This document shows positions 1 through 12,000 of a stretch of 51,871 nucleotides of DNA, piece by piece. The notes beneath the pieces are model-generated. The model had not been told where the DNA came from. It saw only the letters and a program-made list of their open reading frames with translations, and made no database searches. Origin of the DNA: Methanomassiliicoccales archaeon UBA147 (GTDB taxonomy: Archaea > Thermoplasmatota > Thermoplasmata > SG8-5). Location of the stretch: the NCBI GenBank assembly GCA_002496385.1, contig DAJR01000009.1:25055-76925 (forward strand), given 5' to 3'. The position numbers and the translations under genes are program-made. The stretch's first letter is position 1. Each line of letters starts with the position of its first letter.

Positions 1-35
1 CTAGACCCTAGACCCTAGACCCTAGTCCCCAGACC
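1..35. repeat. Heptamer tandem repeat at left window end
   Basis: Five consecutive 7-base units: CTAGACC three times, then CTAGTCC and CCAGACC. The array runs to the window edge, so its true length is unknown. On the minus strand it reads GGGTCTA-type units toward the left end. It overlaps the 3' end of gcvPB, whose last codons and TAG stop lie inside the array. Similar units occur at the right end in the opposite orientation. Confidence 0.85.
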
Positions 36-1478
36 CTCTTTGAATTTCACATAATCCCGATACGACAATATCAGATTCTTCGCCGCGTCTGTTTCGTTGA
101 GGCGCCGCACGGATGCGCAGGAAGGGGCATCGTGCAGGACCTCCGGCGGTTCGTTGACAACAGTCTCCAGGGCTTTCGCGAATGCGTCCAGCGTGGATTT
201 TGACTCTGTTTCGGTCGGCTCTATCATGATCGCCTCTTCGACCAGGTGGGGGAAATACACTGTCGGCGGGTGGAAGCCGTGGTCTATCAGCCTCTTGGCG
301 ACATCCAGGGTCTTCACGCCTTTCCGCTTCAGGATGGCTCCGGATGCCACGAACTCATGCTTCCGCAGTCCCGGATATGGCACTTCCAGGAATTTTTCTA
401 CACTGTTCCTCAGATAGTTGGAATTGAGCACTGCCCTCTCTGTGGCTTCGGTGAGCCCGTCCGCGCCTTCCGAAAGAATGTAGGTATAAGCCCTCAGGAG
501 CACGCCCCAGTTCCCGTGGAACCCGTGCACTTTTCCGATAGACTTCGGGCGGTCGTAATCCATGTAATAAGCTTCGCCTTTCTTGGCAGCCAGAGGTATC
601 GGGAGGAACTCATCGAGCTTCTTGACCACGCCTACAGGTCCGGCTCCCGGCCCTCCGCCCCCGTGCGGCGTCGAGAACGTCTTGTGAAGGTTCAGGTGTA
701 CGATGTCGAACCCCATCTTCCCGGGCGAGGTCTTGCCCATGATGGCGTTCATGTTGGCGCCGTCATAGTAGAGAAGGCCCCCTGCCCCGTGGACAGTCTT
801 GGCTATCTCCCGAACATCCGATTCGAATATTCCCAGAGTGTTGGGGTTGGTCAGCATGAAAGCGGCGGTTCTGTCGGAAACCGCGGATGCCAGTGCGTCA
901 AGGTCCACCTTTCCGTCTTTCGAGGGGATCGTCAGTATGTCGAATCCTGCCATCGCGGCGCTTGCGGGATTGGTGCCGTGAGACGTGTCGGGAAGCACCA
1001 CCTGGTCCCTCTTCTCGCCGTTGCTCTCGTGGAACGCTCTGGCAATCAGCATCCCGGTGAATTCGCCGTGGGCGCCCGCAGCCGGCTGAAGGCTCACCGA
1101 ATGCATCCCGGTTATGGAGGCGAGCATCGCCTGGAGTTCGTGCATTATCTGAAGCGTGCCCTGTGCCTGTGAATCGGGCTGGTGCGGGTGAAGCATGCAG
1201 GACTGGGGGTCGGAGGCCAGCTCGTCATTTATCTTGGGATTGTACTTCATCGTGCATGAGCCCAGCGGGTAGAATCCCGAATCCACGCCGAAATTCATTT
1301 GAGAAAGAACTGTAAAATGCTTCACAAGGTCCCTCTCGCAGAGCCTGGGGATGTTGGGTGGTATTTTCCTGGCAATCTCGGCAGATAAATATTCATTGAT
1401 ATTTATATTATTTATAATATCATCCCTGAACTCGTCGTATATCAGGGGCACGTCGTGCCTTGCCTGCCTGTAGCTCAT
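15..1478 (-). CDS. gcvPB: Glycine dehydrogenase (decarboxylating) subunit 2
   Basis: This is the C-terminal half of the glycine cleavage P-protein as a separate 487-residue subunit. With GcvPA it decarboxylates glycine and passes the aminomethyl group to the lipoyl H-protein in the cytoplasm. The PLP-binding lysine is K266 in NLHKTFSTPHGGGGPG, followed by the family's glycine-rich loop. Length is normal for two-subunit P-proteins. The ATG start overlaps the gcvPA stop by four bases (1475-1478), so the two genes are translationally coupled. The last residues (GLGTRV) and the TAG stop are encoded inside a heptamer tandem repeat, so the C-terminus may vary between strains. No gcvT or gcvH is seen here, but the window ends just beyond the gene. 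The family assignment is secure. Confidence 0.96.
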   Translation of the reverse strand: MSYRQARHDVPLIYDEFRDDIINNININEYLSAEIARKIPPNIPRLCERDLVKHFTVLSQMNFGVDSGFYPLGSCTMKYNPKINDELASDPQSCMLHPHQPDSQAQGTLQIMHELQAMLASITGMHSVSLQPAAGAHGEFTGMLIARAFHESNGEKRDQVVLPDTSHGTNPASAAMAGFDILTIPSKDGKVDLDALASAVSDRTAAFMLTNPNTLGIFESDVREIAKTVHGAGGLLYYDGANMNAIMGKTSPGKMGFDIVHLNLHKTFSTPHGGGGPGAGPVGVVKKLDEFLPIPLAAKKGEAYYMDYDRPKSIGKVHGFHGNWGVLLRAYTYILSEGADGLTEATERAVLNSNYLRNSVEKFLEVPYPGLRKHEFVASGAILKRKGVKTLDVAKRLIDHGFHPPTVYFPHLVEEAIMIEPTETESKSTLDAFAKALETVVNEPPEVLHDAPSCASVRRLNETDAAKNLILSYRDYVKFKEGLGTRV

Positions 1479-2803
1479 TTCAAGGCCTCCTTCAGCGCGT
1501 CGGAATAATTGCGTATGTCCCCGTCCGTGGTCCTGTCCGTCACCGCCACAAGCAGGCGGTTGTCCATCCCGTCAAGCGCCATCTCCACGCCGGGGAGGAC
1601 CCCATTTTCAGACATCCTGTCAATCAATTTGGCAGAGGGAATCGGAAATTCCGCGATGAATTCGTTGAAATACGGGCCCGTGAACACCGGAGCTTTGCAG
1701 CCCTTGACCGCACTGATGGCGGAGGCGAGCTCCCGTGATTTTTTCATGGCGTAAAGAGCTGTTTCCCTCAGGCCGGAGCCGCCCTTCAGCGCTAGATAGC
1801 TGGCTGCCGCGACCGTCGTCAGCGCTTCATTCGAACAGATGTTGGATGTCGCCTTCTCCCTGCGGATGTGCTGCTCCCTGGTCTGGAGGGTCATGCAGAA
1901 TGCCATCCTGCCCTCGATGTCAGTGGTGAGGCCGATCACCCTGCCGGGCATTTTTCTGACATGGGCTTTCCTGCAGCCCATTATCCCGAGCATCGGCCCG
2001 CCGAAATTCGGAAAATTGCCGAACATCTGGCCTTCGGCGACCATTATGTCCGCGCCGTAATCCCCGGGCGGCCTAGCGACTGCGAGAGAGAGGGCGTTCA
2101 CGCCTGCGACGAGTATCCTGTCACCCAGCGCCAGGCGGACCTCGTCCATCCCGGCCTCCATTACCCCCAGGCAGTTCGGGGTTTCGACCAGCGCGCCGAA
2201 AACATCATCGCCCAGCTTGGACCGGAAATCCGCCAGGTCGGCCTGGCCGGTCACCCTGTCGTATGCGTATTTCCGGAGAACGATGCCCGCGCCCTTGGTG
2301 TAGTTCCTGAGCACGGACCACCTGGGCCATGAGATCGTCTCGGGAACCAGGAAGACCTTGCCGGGCTTCAGCCGGGCAGCCATGAGCGCGGCCTCCCCCA
2401 GGCCCGTGGCGTAATCGTACAGAGAATTGTTCACGACGTCCATGCCAGTGAGTTCGCACATCATGCTCTGGTACTCGAAGAGCACCTGAAGCAATCCTTG
2501 GCTTGTTTCCGGCTGATAGGGGGTGTAGGATGTCAGGAACTCAGAGCGGCCAGCTATGGATTTGACTGCTGAAGGAACATAGAAATCGTATGCGCCGCCC
2601 CCCAGGAAGCTGGACATCCGCCCTGCGGGCCGGTTCCTGGCCAGTAGATTTTCGATTCTTGCTCTCACCTCTTGCTCGCATAAACCACCCTTCAAACCGG
2701 AAATTCCAGCCCGCACTGGCCCGGGGATGTCCCCGAATAATTCGTCCATGGAGCCCATGCCCAAAGCAGCCAACATTTCTTCCGTGTCCCTGTCCTGCGC
2801 CAT
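1475..2803 (-). CDS. gcvPA: Glycine dehydrogenase (decarboxylating) subunit 1
   Basis: This is the N-terminal half of the glycine cleavage P-protein, 442 residues from the chosen start. It forms a heterotetramer with GcvPB and shapes the active site but carries no PLP lysine. The reading frame stays open upstream to a TTG at 2869, but the ATG at 2803 (MAQDRDTEEML) matches the family N-terminus and has a GGTGG-like ribosome site just upstream. The internal stretches SFLGGGAYDFYVPSAVKSI and TSYTPYQPETSQGLLQ are typical of GcvPA. It shares four bases with gcvPB downstream. A TATA box at 2886-2895 on the minus strand gives a leader of about 60 bases. Confidence 0.95.
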   Translation of the reverse strand: MAQDRDTEEMLAALGMGSMDELFGDIPGPVRAGISGLKGGLCEQEVRARIENLLARNRPAGRMSSFLGGGAYDFYVPSAVKSIAGRSEFLTSYTPYQPETSQGLLQVLFEYQSMMCELTGMDVVNNSLYDYATGLGEAALMAARLKPGKVFLVPETISWPRWSVLRNYTKGAGIVLRKYAYDRVTGQADLADFRSKLGDDVFGALVETPNCLGVMEAGMDEVRLALGDRILVAGVNALSLAVARPPGDYGADIMVAEGQMFGNFPNFGGPMLGIMGCRKAHVRKMPGRVIGLTTDIEGRMAFCMTLQTREQHIRREKATSNICSNEALTTVAAASYLALKGGSGLRETALYAMKKSRELASAISAVKGCKAPVFTGPYFNEFIAEFPIPSAKLIDRMSENGVLPGVEMALDGMDNRLLVAVTDRTTDGDIRNYSDALKEALK

Positions 2804-2869
2804 TTCAAACCACCGGCGCCCACATCTGCATTCTGACCATAAGGGTTTCGATTCGGTGCCGGCCGCCAA

Positions 2870-3004
2870 CAGGCTTTTTCCTTCATTTTTATATGCAACA
2901 AATTAGACATTATTAAATATAGTTTCACTAATCTCGGTCTATCAAACATTAGAAAAGCCCTATCAGACTTAAAAAGGCCGTTTGAGAAGAGAGGATGTGA
3001 AGTT
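2870..3004. promoter_or_regulatory. Divergent promoter region, gcvPA and surface protein
   Basis: An AT-rich spacer between divergent genes. A minus-strand TATA box (GCATATAAAAA) lies at 2886-2895 for gcvPA, and a plus-strand TATA box (TTAAATATA) at 2913-2921 for the surface protein. Each predicts transcription about 26 bases further on, giving leaders of roughly 60 bases. A purine-rich ribosome site (GAGAGGATGTGAAG) precedes the ATG at 3005. No operator repeat was seen. Confidence 0.6.
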
Positions 3005-6000
3005 ATGAGTCAAGCCGGTATCTCGATATCTGGTAATGAGTCATGGAAGAGAACGCTCGCCATATTCGTTGTGGCGATTATGGTCATGATGGTGGCCGCA
3101 CCCATGGTTTCCGTCGCACAGGCACCTGCCGAAGCGCCTGCTGCCGACGTCCCTGAACCGGGTATCAATATACCGCCAATCAACACGGTCTGGGCACCCG
3201 ACCTCACCGACTTCGTGCCTGAGAAGCCCCAAGCGACGCAGCAGCCTGCGCCGGAAATCGCATGCGAGTCTGAACCCCCATCAGGACGCGAGAGGCGGGC
3301 AGAGCAGGGGATAGGTTCAAGGCCATCGGGAAACCAGGGTTCGGGCAGCCGAGTTTGGATGACGGATGAGGACGGCCGGCTCGTGCAGGCGCATTCCGAG
3401 CGCGACGGTTCCAAGCTTGCGTCCGGCACGGCCGAGGTTTCAACCTATCTGCCATACGGGACCAACTGGTTCGACGACTTCGAATCCGGCTGGGGAAATT
3501 GGACGGCCGACGTAATCCAGATGAGCACCACTGTCCCGACCGAATGGGAGATAGGGAATCCCAGTGGCTGGGGGCCGGGAACGGCTTACAGCGGCTCGAA
3601 CTGCGCAGGAACGAACATAGACGATTGGTATTACCCGTACGACGCGGACATCACGCTGACCAGCCCGCTCGTGCAGCTCCAGGCCGGCCCGCAGATACTT
3701 TCATTCTATACATGGTACAACATGCGGCAAGGATGCGGATGGTCCTGGCTTTACCCGGACGGCGGTTTCGTCGAGATAAGCGACGGCGGGCCGTGGCAGC
3801 AGATATTCCCCATGGGCTGGTACCCTGTCGAGAACGGCCAGTTCGGCGGATATTATACTGACGGCTTCGGCGGACACAGCGACGGCTGGGAGAATTATGA
3901 ATTTGATCTGAGCGCGTGGTCTGGAGATGTTGTCCAAGTCAGGTTCCACTTCGCCACCTCAAGCTGCCAGCAGTGGTACACCGGCTGGTACATCGATGAC
4001 GTTTACTTCGGCGTCCCGCCCCCATTCCGGGTCGAGTTGGAATCGGGTGTGGAACAGGATTACGGATTCCCGGACGATTACGTGATGTACCCGTTCTTGG
4101 TGACCAACACCGGGCTGAACGATGACACTTACGACCTGGGACAGGCCAACCACATCCTGCCGTGGACAGTGGCGTTCCTTGACTCGGGGATGAACATGAT
4201 ATCCGCTGTCGGTCCCCTGTCCTATGGCGAGAGTGACTTCTTCTGGGCTGCGGTACACATCTCTCCGGGCGCGTTGCCCGGAGAGTTCGACAATCCGGAC
4301 ATATTCGTCATCTCCCAGGCTGACGTGAACGTCTGGGACTCGGCGCCGATACAGACGCAGGTCCCGAACGAGCTGGACTGGCTCGATGACTTCGAGAGCG
4401 GTCCGGGCGCATGGATGGCGGATGTCATCGAGATGAGCACCGATGCCCCGACAGAATGGGAGATAGGAGATCCCGATGGCTGGGGGCCGGTAACTGCCTT
4501 CAGCGGCACCCAATGCGCCGGGACGAACATAGACGATGATTATTACCCCTATAACGCAGACATCACGCTGACCAGCCCCTATGCCCAGCTTGCTTCCAGC
4601 GCCAGCATATTGTCGTTCTATACCTGGTATGATATCCATTACGGCTGTGGCTGGGGCCCGGACGGAGGCTTCGTCGAGATAAGCGACGGCACCGGCTGGG
4701 AGCAAATTTACCCGAACGGCGGATATCCCATCCAGTACGGCTACTTCGGCGGCTACAACACGGACGGCTTCGCCGGCTCCAGCTCCGGTTGGGAGTATTA
4801 TGAATTTGACTTGAGCGCGTGGTCCGGGGATGTCATCCAGATACGGTTCCATTTCGCAACCGAAAGCTGCGCGGAATATCCTGGCTGGTACGTGGACGAC
4901 GTCGGCATCTCCGCACCCACATACTATTTAGACCTGAGTTCTACCTCAAAAGGTTATTATGGTCACCCCGGGGATGACGTCTATTGCGGGTTCACTCTGA
5001 CAAACAAGGGCACGAACGACGACACCTACGATCTAGCGGACGCAAACCTCATGCCCTGGGCCCTGGCGCTCTACGACACGGCGATGAACCCGATTAACAC
5101 GATAGGCCCGCTGTCCACCATGGAGAGCTTCGACTTCTGGGCCGTGGCGAGCATTCCGGGCGGCGCATCCGAGGGCGAGTACGACAGGATAGATGTCTTT
5201 GCGACATCGCAGGGAGATGGTTCTATCATAGATACGGCACAGGTCCGTGTCCAGGCCCTTTACACGATGGACTGGTTCGAGGATTTCGAGTCAGGCTGGG
5301 GCGCGTGGACTGCCGAGGTCATCCGGATGAGCACCGACGCCCCGACCGAGTGGGAGTTCGGGGACCCCGATGGCTTTGGACCGGGAATTGCTTACAGCGA
5401 CTGGAACTGCGCCGGAACCAACATTGACGACTGGTACTATCCATATAATGCGGACATCACGCTGACCAGCCCGCTCGTGGAGCTCGGCACAGGCCAGCAC
5501 TTCCTTGCCTTTGAGACCTGGTACGACATGCGGCAAGGATGCGGATGGAGATGGAATTACCCGGACGGCGGCTTCGTCGAGCTTAACGATGGGAGTGGCT
5601 GGGCACAGATATACCCCATGGGCGGGTACCCTGTCCAGGATGGCGAGTTCGGCGGGTATAACACGGATGGTTTCGGCGGCTCCAGCTCGGGCTGGGAGCA
5701 TTACACGTTCGACCTGAGCGCGTATGCGGACGAGGTCGTCCAGATCCGGTTCCACTTCGCCACCTCAAGCTGCCAGGCGCACGCCGGTTGGTACGTGGAC
5801 GATGTCGAAATATACTACCAGCCGCCCTATGCCCTGGATTGGTTCGAGGACTTCGAGTCGGGCTGGGACCTATGGACAACCGAGGTAATCCGGATGAGTT
5901 CCAACGCGCCGACCGAGTGGGAGATAGGAGACCCCAATGGCTGGGGGCCGGGTGGGGCTTACAGCGGCTCACAATGCGCCGGGACGAACATCGAGGACGT

Positions 6001-9000
6001 GTATTATCCCTATTACGCGGACATCACCCTTGTCAGCCCCTACATCCAGCTTGCCCCGGTCGGCAACATCCTGACGTTCCAGACATGGTACTCCATGCGC
6101 GTCGGATGCGGATGGTACCCGGACGGCGGATTCGTCGAGATAAGCGACGGCGGGCCCTGGCAGCAGATATACCCGATTGGCGGTTATCCTGTCCAGGACG
6201 GCTACTTCGGCGGGTATAACACGGATGGTTTCGGCGGCAACAGCTTTGGCTGGGAGCATTACACATTCGAACTGAGCGCGTGGGCCGGGGACGTTGTCCA
6301 GATCCGGTTCCACTTCGCAACCGAAAGCTGCCAGGCGTACGAAGGCTGGTACTTGGACGACGTGGAGATATTCTCGCCACCTTACTGGTGCGACCTTGTG
6401 CCCGATATGCAGATGAACGCGGCAGTGCCCGGTTCGGAGGCCATCCACACGATGACAATCCTCAACCAAGGCTACAATGATGACACATACGACCTCTCCT
6501 TCGCGGGAAATACATGGGCCACGGCCATCCGCAACATCGCGGATACCATGGACATCAATTCGATATCTGTTCCAGCCGGAGGAAGCGCTGACTTCCTGGT
6601 CAAGGTGAGCGTGCCGGGCGCCGCCGCCATGGGTGACGCAGACAGCGTCGACGTGACCGCGACATCCCAGAACGACGGTTCCGTCTATGACACTGCGCAT
6701 GCCCAGAGCATGGCCGGCATCGTGGCGCCGTTCTTCGATGACTTCGAGGTCTCCGATCCTTACATCACGGACGATGACAACATGAATCCCGGAACCCAGT
6801 GGGAGTGGGGCGCGCCCGCCTTCGGGCCAGGCGCGGCATATTCGGGCAGCAACTGCTGGGGCACGAACATGGCCACCGGCAACTATGTATGGGGCGCTGA
6901 CTGCTTCCTGTATCTCCCTCCGGTGGATGCCACATCACTAGCCATCGACACTCTCAGCTTCTACCAATGGTACGATATTGGCTATAACTTGGACGACGGA
7001 GGCTGGCTCGAGGCGTCAATAGATGGAGGCGCGACCTGGGAACAGATACTGCCCAGCGGCGGTTATCCGTATCAGACTGCTTGGCCGGTGCCGCCGTTGT
7101 ACACCAGTGTTCCGTGCTATGCCGGGCAATCCGGCGGCTGGGTGTATGCCGAGTTCGACGTGAATGAGTTCACCGGCCACGGGGTCATGTTTAGGCTCAG
7201 GTTCTGGTCCGATCCATGGAGCGGGAGTGGCCACCCGGGATGGTACATAGACGACATCTCGATCACTGTGCCCCCGACATACAGGTGCGCCCTGACCCCT
7301 GAATCGCAGAACCGATATGGAATACCCGGCGGCCTGAGCGTGACATACATGCTCACGCTGACAAACACCGGCGCAGCCGGCGACACGTACGATTTATCAT
7401 CTTCTAGCGTGTGGCCTGTGGGATTCTATGACTGGACCGGGATGACGCCGATAACATCGCTTGGACCGATCCAGTTCGGCCACAGCGCGAACTTCATGGT
7501 CACCGTGACTGTGCCGGGCGGCGCCTTGCCCGGGGATTTCGACGTCGCAGACCTTGTCGCCACATCGCAGGCTGATGCCATGGTTTCGGACACGGCCCAT
7601 GTCATGACATACGTGCCATTTGCAACTGACTGGTTCGAGGACTTCGAATCCGGCCAGGGCATTTGGACGACCGAGATCATCCGGATGAGCACCAACGCCC
7701 CGACCGAGTGGGAGATAGGAGACCCCAGTGGCTACGGCCCGGGAACTGCCTTCAGCGGCTCACAATGCGCTGGGACGAACATAGACGACTATTATTACCC
7801 CTATGACGCGGACATCACCCTTGTGACCCCATTTGTGGAGCTGGGAGCAGGCCCGCAGATACTTTCATTCTATACATGGTATGACATGCACATCGGATGG
7901 TGCGATGGGCATCCGGACGGCGGCTTCGTCGAGCTTAACGACGGGAGTGGCTGGGCGCAGATATACCCCATGGGCAGGTACCCTGTCCAGGATGGCAGGT
8001 TCGGCGGATACCACACTGACGGCTTCGGAGGCCAAAGCGCCGGCTGGGAGTATTACGAATTCGACCTGAGCGCGTATGCGGACGAGGTCGTCCAGATCCG
8101 GTTCCACTTTGCCACAAAAAGCTGCCGGGCGTACGCTGGCTGGTACCTGGACGATGTGTTCATCGGAGCACCGCCGCCGTACAGGTGCGAATTGGCTCCC
8201 GAGTTCCAGACTGGCTACGGCTCTCCGGGGAAGTCAGTAAACTACTACATCGACCTGGTCAACACCGGGTGGAGCGACGATACCTTTGACCTTTCCTCTG
8301 CCAGTGTCTGGCCCATGACCTTCTGGAGCAGCCCCTATGACATGATAATCAGCGAGCAGTTCGAGGGCGCGTTCCCGCCTGCAGGCTGGACAGTGGAGGA
8401 TTACAACGACTGGGGCATGCCGCCGGGCGAGCTTGGCTACTGGCATAGCAACGATTACACGGAATATTCCAACGACGCCGGCACCGGCTACTGCGCGGAG
8501 GTCAACAGCGATGAGCTCTCGGACGCTTGGACCGGGAGCGGCGGCGTGGATTCTGGGCTGCAAACACCTTTGTTCGACCTCATCGGGTACGCAAGCGCAA
8601 GGCTCGAGTTTGACATGTTCTACGAGGACGAGTACACGGACTCGGATGACTATGCGCAAGTATGGATAGGGTATAACGGAGGCATGTCCTGGAATTTGCT
8701 TGCTGAGTATGACGCGGATTTCGGCCCCGATTATGCGGAATCCATCAGCCTGTCTTCCTGGGTAGGGGAGAACGATGTATTCATCGAGTTCTATTACTAC
8801 GACAATGACGAATGGTGCGGCTTGTGGCAGGTGGATAACGTCCATATATATGGTATCCTCGGCGGCATTTCTGTGCCGATAACTGACATATTCGCCGAGA
8901 CAGGTGACACAGTGAACTTCATTGCGCGGGTCGCAATACCGGGCGGCGCGATGCCCGGCGACTTCGACCTCGCTGACATCACGGCAACCTCGCAGAACGA

Positions 9001-12000
9001 CCCGTTAATATCATACACAGCCCAGATTCAGACCCAGGTTCCCAATGACGTCGATTGGTTCGATGACTTCGAATCCGGCTGGGGCGCGTGGACCACGGAG
9101 GTATTACAGATGAGCACCAATGCCCCGACCGAGTGGGAGATAGGAGACCCGAACGGCTGGGGGCCCGGTTCGGCTTACAGCGGCTCACTATGCGCGGGAA
9201 CGAACATAGACGAAAACTATTACCCGTATGACGCAGACATCACGCTCGTGAGCCCATACATACAACTCACGCCAAGCGACAACATCCTGGCGTTCCAGAC
9301 CTGGTACGACATGCGCATCGGATGTTCATGGTACCCGGACGGCGGATTCGTCGAACTCAACGACGGCACCGGCTGGGAGCAGATATACCCGATCGGCGGA
9401 TACCCTGTCCAGGACGGCGAGTTCAGCGGGTATTATACTGACGGCTTCGGCGGCAGCAGCGCGGGCTGGGAATACTACGAGTTCGACCTGAGCGCATATG
9501 CTGACGAGGTCGTCCAGATACGGTTCCACTTCGCCACCGAAAGCTGCCAGCAGTACGCTGGGTGGTACGTGGACGATGTTTTCATCGGCTCACCGCCGCC
9601 TTACAGATGCGACCTCACGCCCGAATACCAGATGTATTTTGCAGGCCCGGACTGGTATGTAAATTACCTGGTGGAGATTACCAACACAGGCACGAACGAC
9701 GACACCTACGACCTCTCATTATCTGGCAACACCTGGCCCACAGTGTTCCGCGACCTAGCCGACACCGTTGTTATAACGACGCTGTCCGTGCCGGCATCGA
9801 GCAGCTTGGACTTCGTGGTCAAGGTGCACATACCCAGCTGGGCAGTGCCCGGCGATTTCGACCTGGTCGATGTCATTGCAACATCGCAGGCTGACGGCTC
9901 GGTGTTCGATGAAGGCCGGATACGCACGGAAGTGACGTGCCCGATATTGCTGGTGGACGACGAGACCTTCACCTATCCGGCGAACTCCGCGAGCTATTAC
10001 AGGGACGCGCTCGACGCCGGCGGATACATCTACAATTACTGGCAGACCGCGGTCATCGGAAGCCCGACCCTGGCAGCACTGCAATCGCACCAGGTTGTTG
10101 TCTGGTTCACGGGCAACTCTTACAACGATTATGATGCGGGCGGCACGCTTACGCCGACTGACAGGACCAACCTTGAAAACTATCTAACCGGTGGCGGCAG
10201 GTTCTATTTCTCGAGCAGCATGGCCCTCATGGATGCGACAAATTGGTTTGGCGGCAGTGACAATTGGAGCGGCTGGTATCAGACATGGTTGCACGCGAGC
10301 ATAGTTTGGAATTTCAACCAAGGCGCCTTTACAATGGCGGGCACGGCCAACGACCCGATAAGCGACTCGCTCGACCTTCAGACCCACACAGGCAATTGTT
10401 GCCCCGGCCTCTGGGGCTATAACGCGGCCCTGGCACCAACCGGCAGCGGCATCCCGTTCTACACCCAAACCGCAAACGGCTACACCGTCGGGATGCATGC
10501 CGACACCGGCACGTACCGCGTGGTATACACGAGCTTCGACTTCGCGGACGTGAGCGGCACAGATACGCGCACGTATCTGATGCACAGGATAATCAACTGG
10601 CTGATGAACACCGACATCACGCCGCCGACAATAATCTCGACCATCCCGGCGAACGGCGCTACAGGCGTTTACCTGAACGCCGACATCGTGGTCACATTCT
10701 CGGAGCCAATGCGTTCCACCAACATGGATATGGTCGTCTGCATCCCCGACCCAACAAACTGGACCATGGTGTTGAGCCAGGGCGGGAGGGTCGCCACGTT
10801 CAGCCATGCCAATGACTTCGCGCCCGGGACATTGTATGAGTTCACATTCTTCCCCTTTGCGGTGGATCTGCTTGGAAATGGCCTCGTCGCGGGACCGGTC
10901 CCGAACCCGTGGACCTTCACGACAGGGTCAACATCTGACACTGACCCGCCCACTATCACACTGACCAGTCCAATTGATGGCGCGACCGGTGTGGCTTACA
11001 ACGCAGACATCGTGGTCACGTTCAGCGAGGCGATGAACACGGCATCGGTCACGTATTCCTGTTTGCCGAACCCTGGCGGAGCCTGGAACGTCGTGTGGAG
11101 CGCCGGAGACACCGTCGCCACATTCAGCCACGTGAACGATTTCAGCGAGGGCATCATATACACCTTCCAGATAACGGGCGGAACTGACATGGCCGGCAAC
11201 GCAATGGATGTCGGTGCTGTGCCCAACCCGTGGCTATTCACGTCTTTGAACGAGGCACCGACAATAATCAGCACGGTGCCGGCGGACGGCGCAATCGGGG
11301 TGGGCCTGAACGCGGACATCGTGATCACGTTCTCGGAGCCAATGGACACGTCATGGGTATCTTGGGGCCTCAACAACGATCCCGGCAACTGGGTGATAAC
11401 ATGGAGCATGGGAAACACCGTGGCCACATTTGCCCACAACCCCTTCGCGCCATATTCGACATATACGTTCTCGGTTAACGTGCGAGACCCGGCCGGCAAC
11501 TACCTGGTCGCAGGCGCGGTCCCGAACCCATGGACATTCCAGACCGGCTCCACGACGCCGCCGACCATCACCAACATCGTGCCGAACGACGGCGCCACTG
11601 GCATCTCCCTGAACTCCAACATCGTCGTATCATGGTCCGAAGGAATGGACACCGGCACAGGAACTGTGGACATTGTCCCGGCACCGCTGGTGGCAGGAAC
11701 ATGGGCATGGTCCGGACTTGGCGACATTGTTTACACCTACACGGGCGCGACCTGGCAGGAGAACACGCTTTACACGCTGACCTTCAACAACTTCCAGGAC
11801 GACAATGAGGCTGCTGCCGCAAGCGGTGACCTTGACAAGAGTTTCACCACTCTCGGCAACCCGCCATCGATAACGGCGATTGTCCCGAACGACGGCGCGG
11901 TCGGAGTAGCGCTGAACTCAGCGGTAACGGTCACCTGGTCCGAGGCAATGGACGCGGCAGTCGGGGCCGTGAATATAGTCCCGGCGCCATTGGTGGCCGG

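Noticed and set aside
3959..4852. Long minus-strand frames inside the giant surface gene
   Set aside because: They recur at the same relative place in each repeated module, so they are shadows of the repeats.
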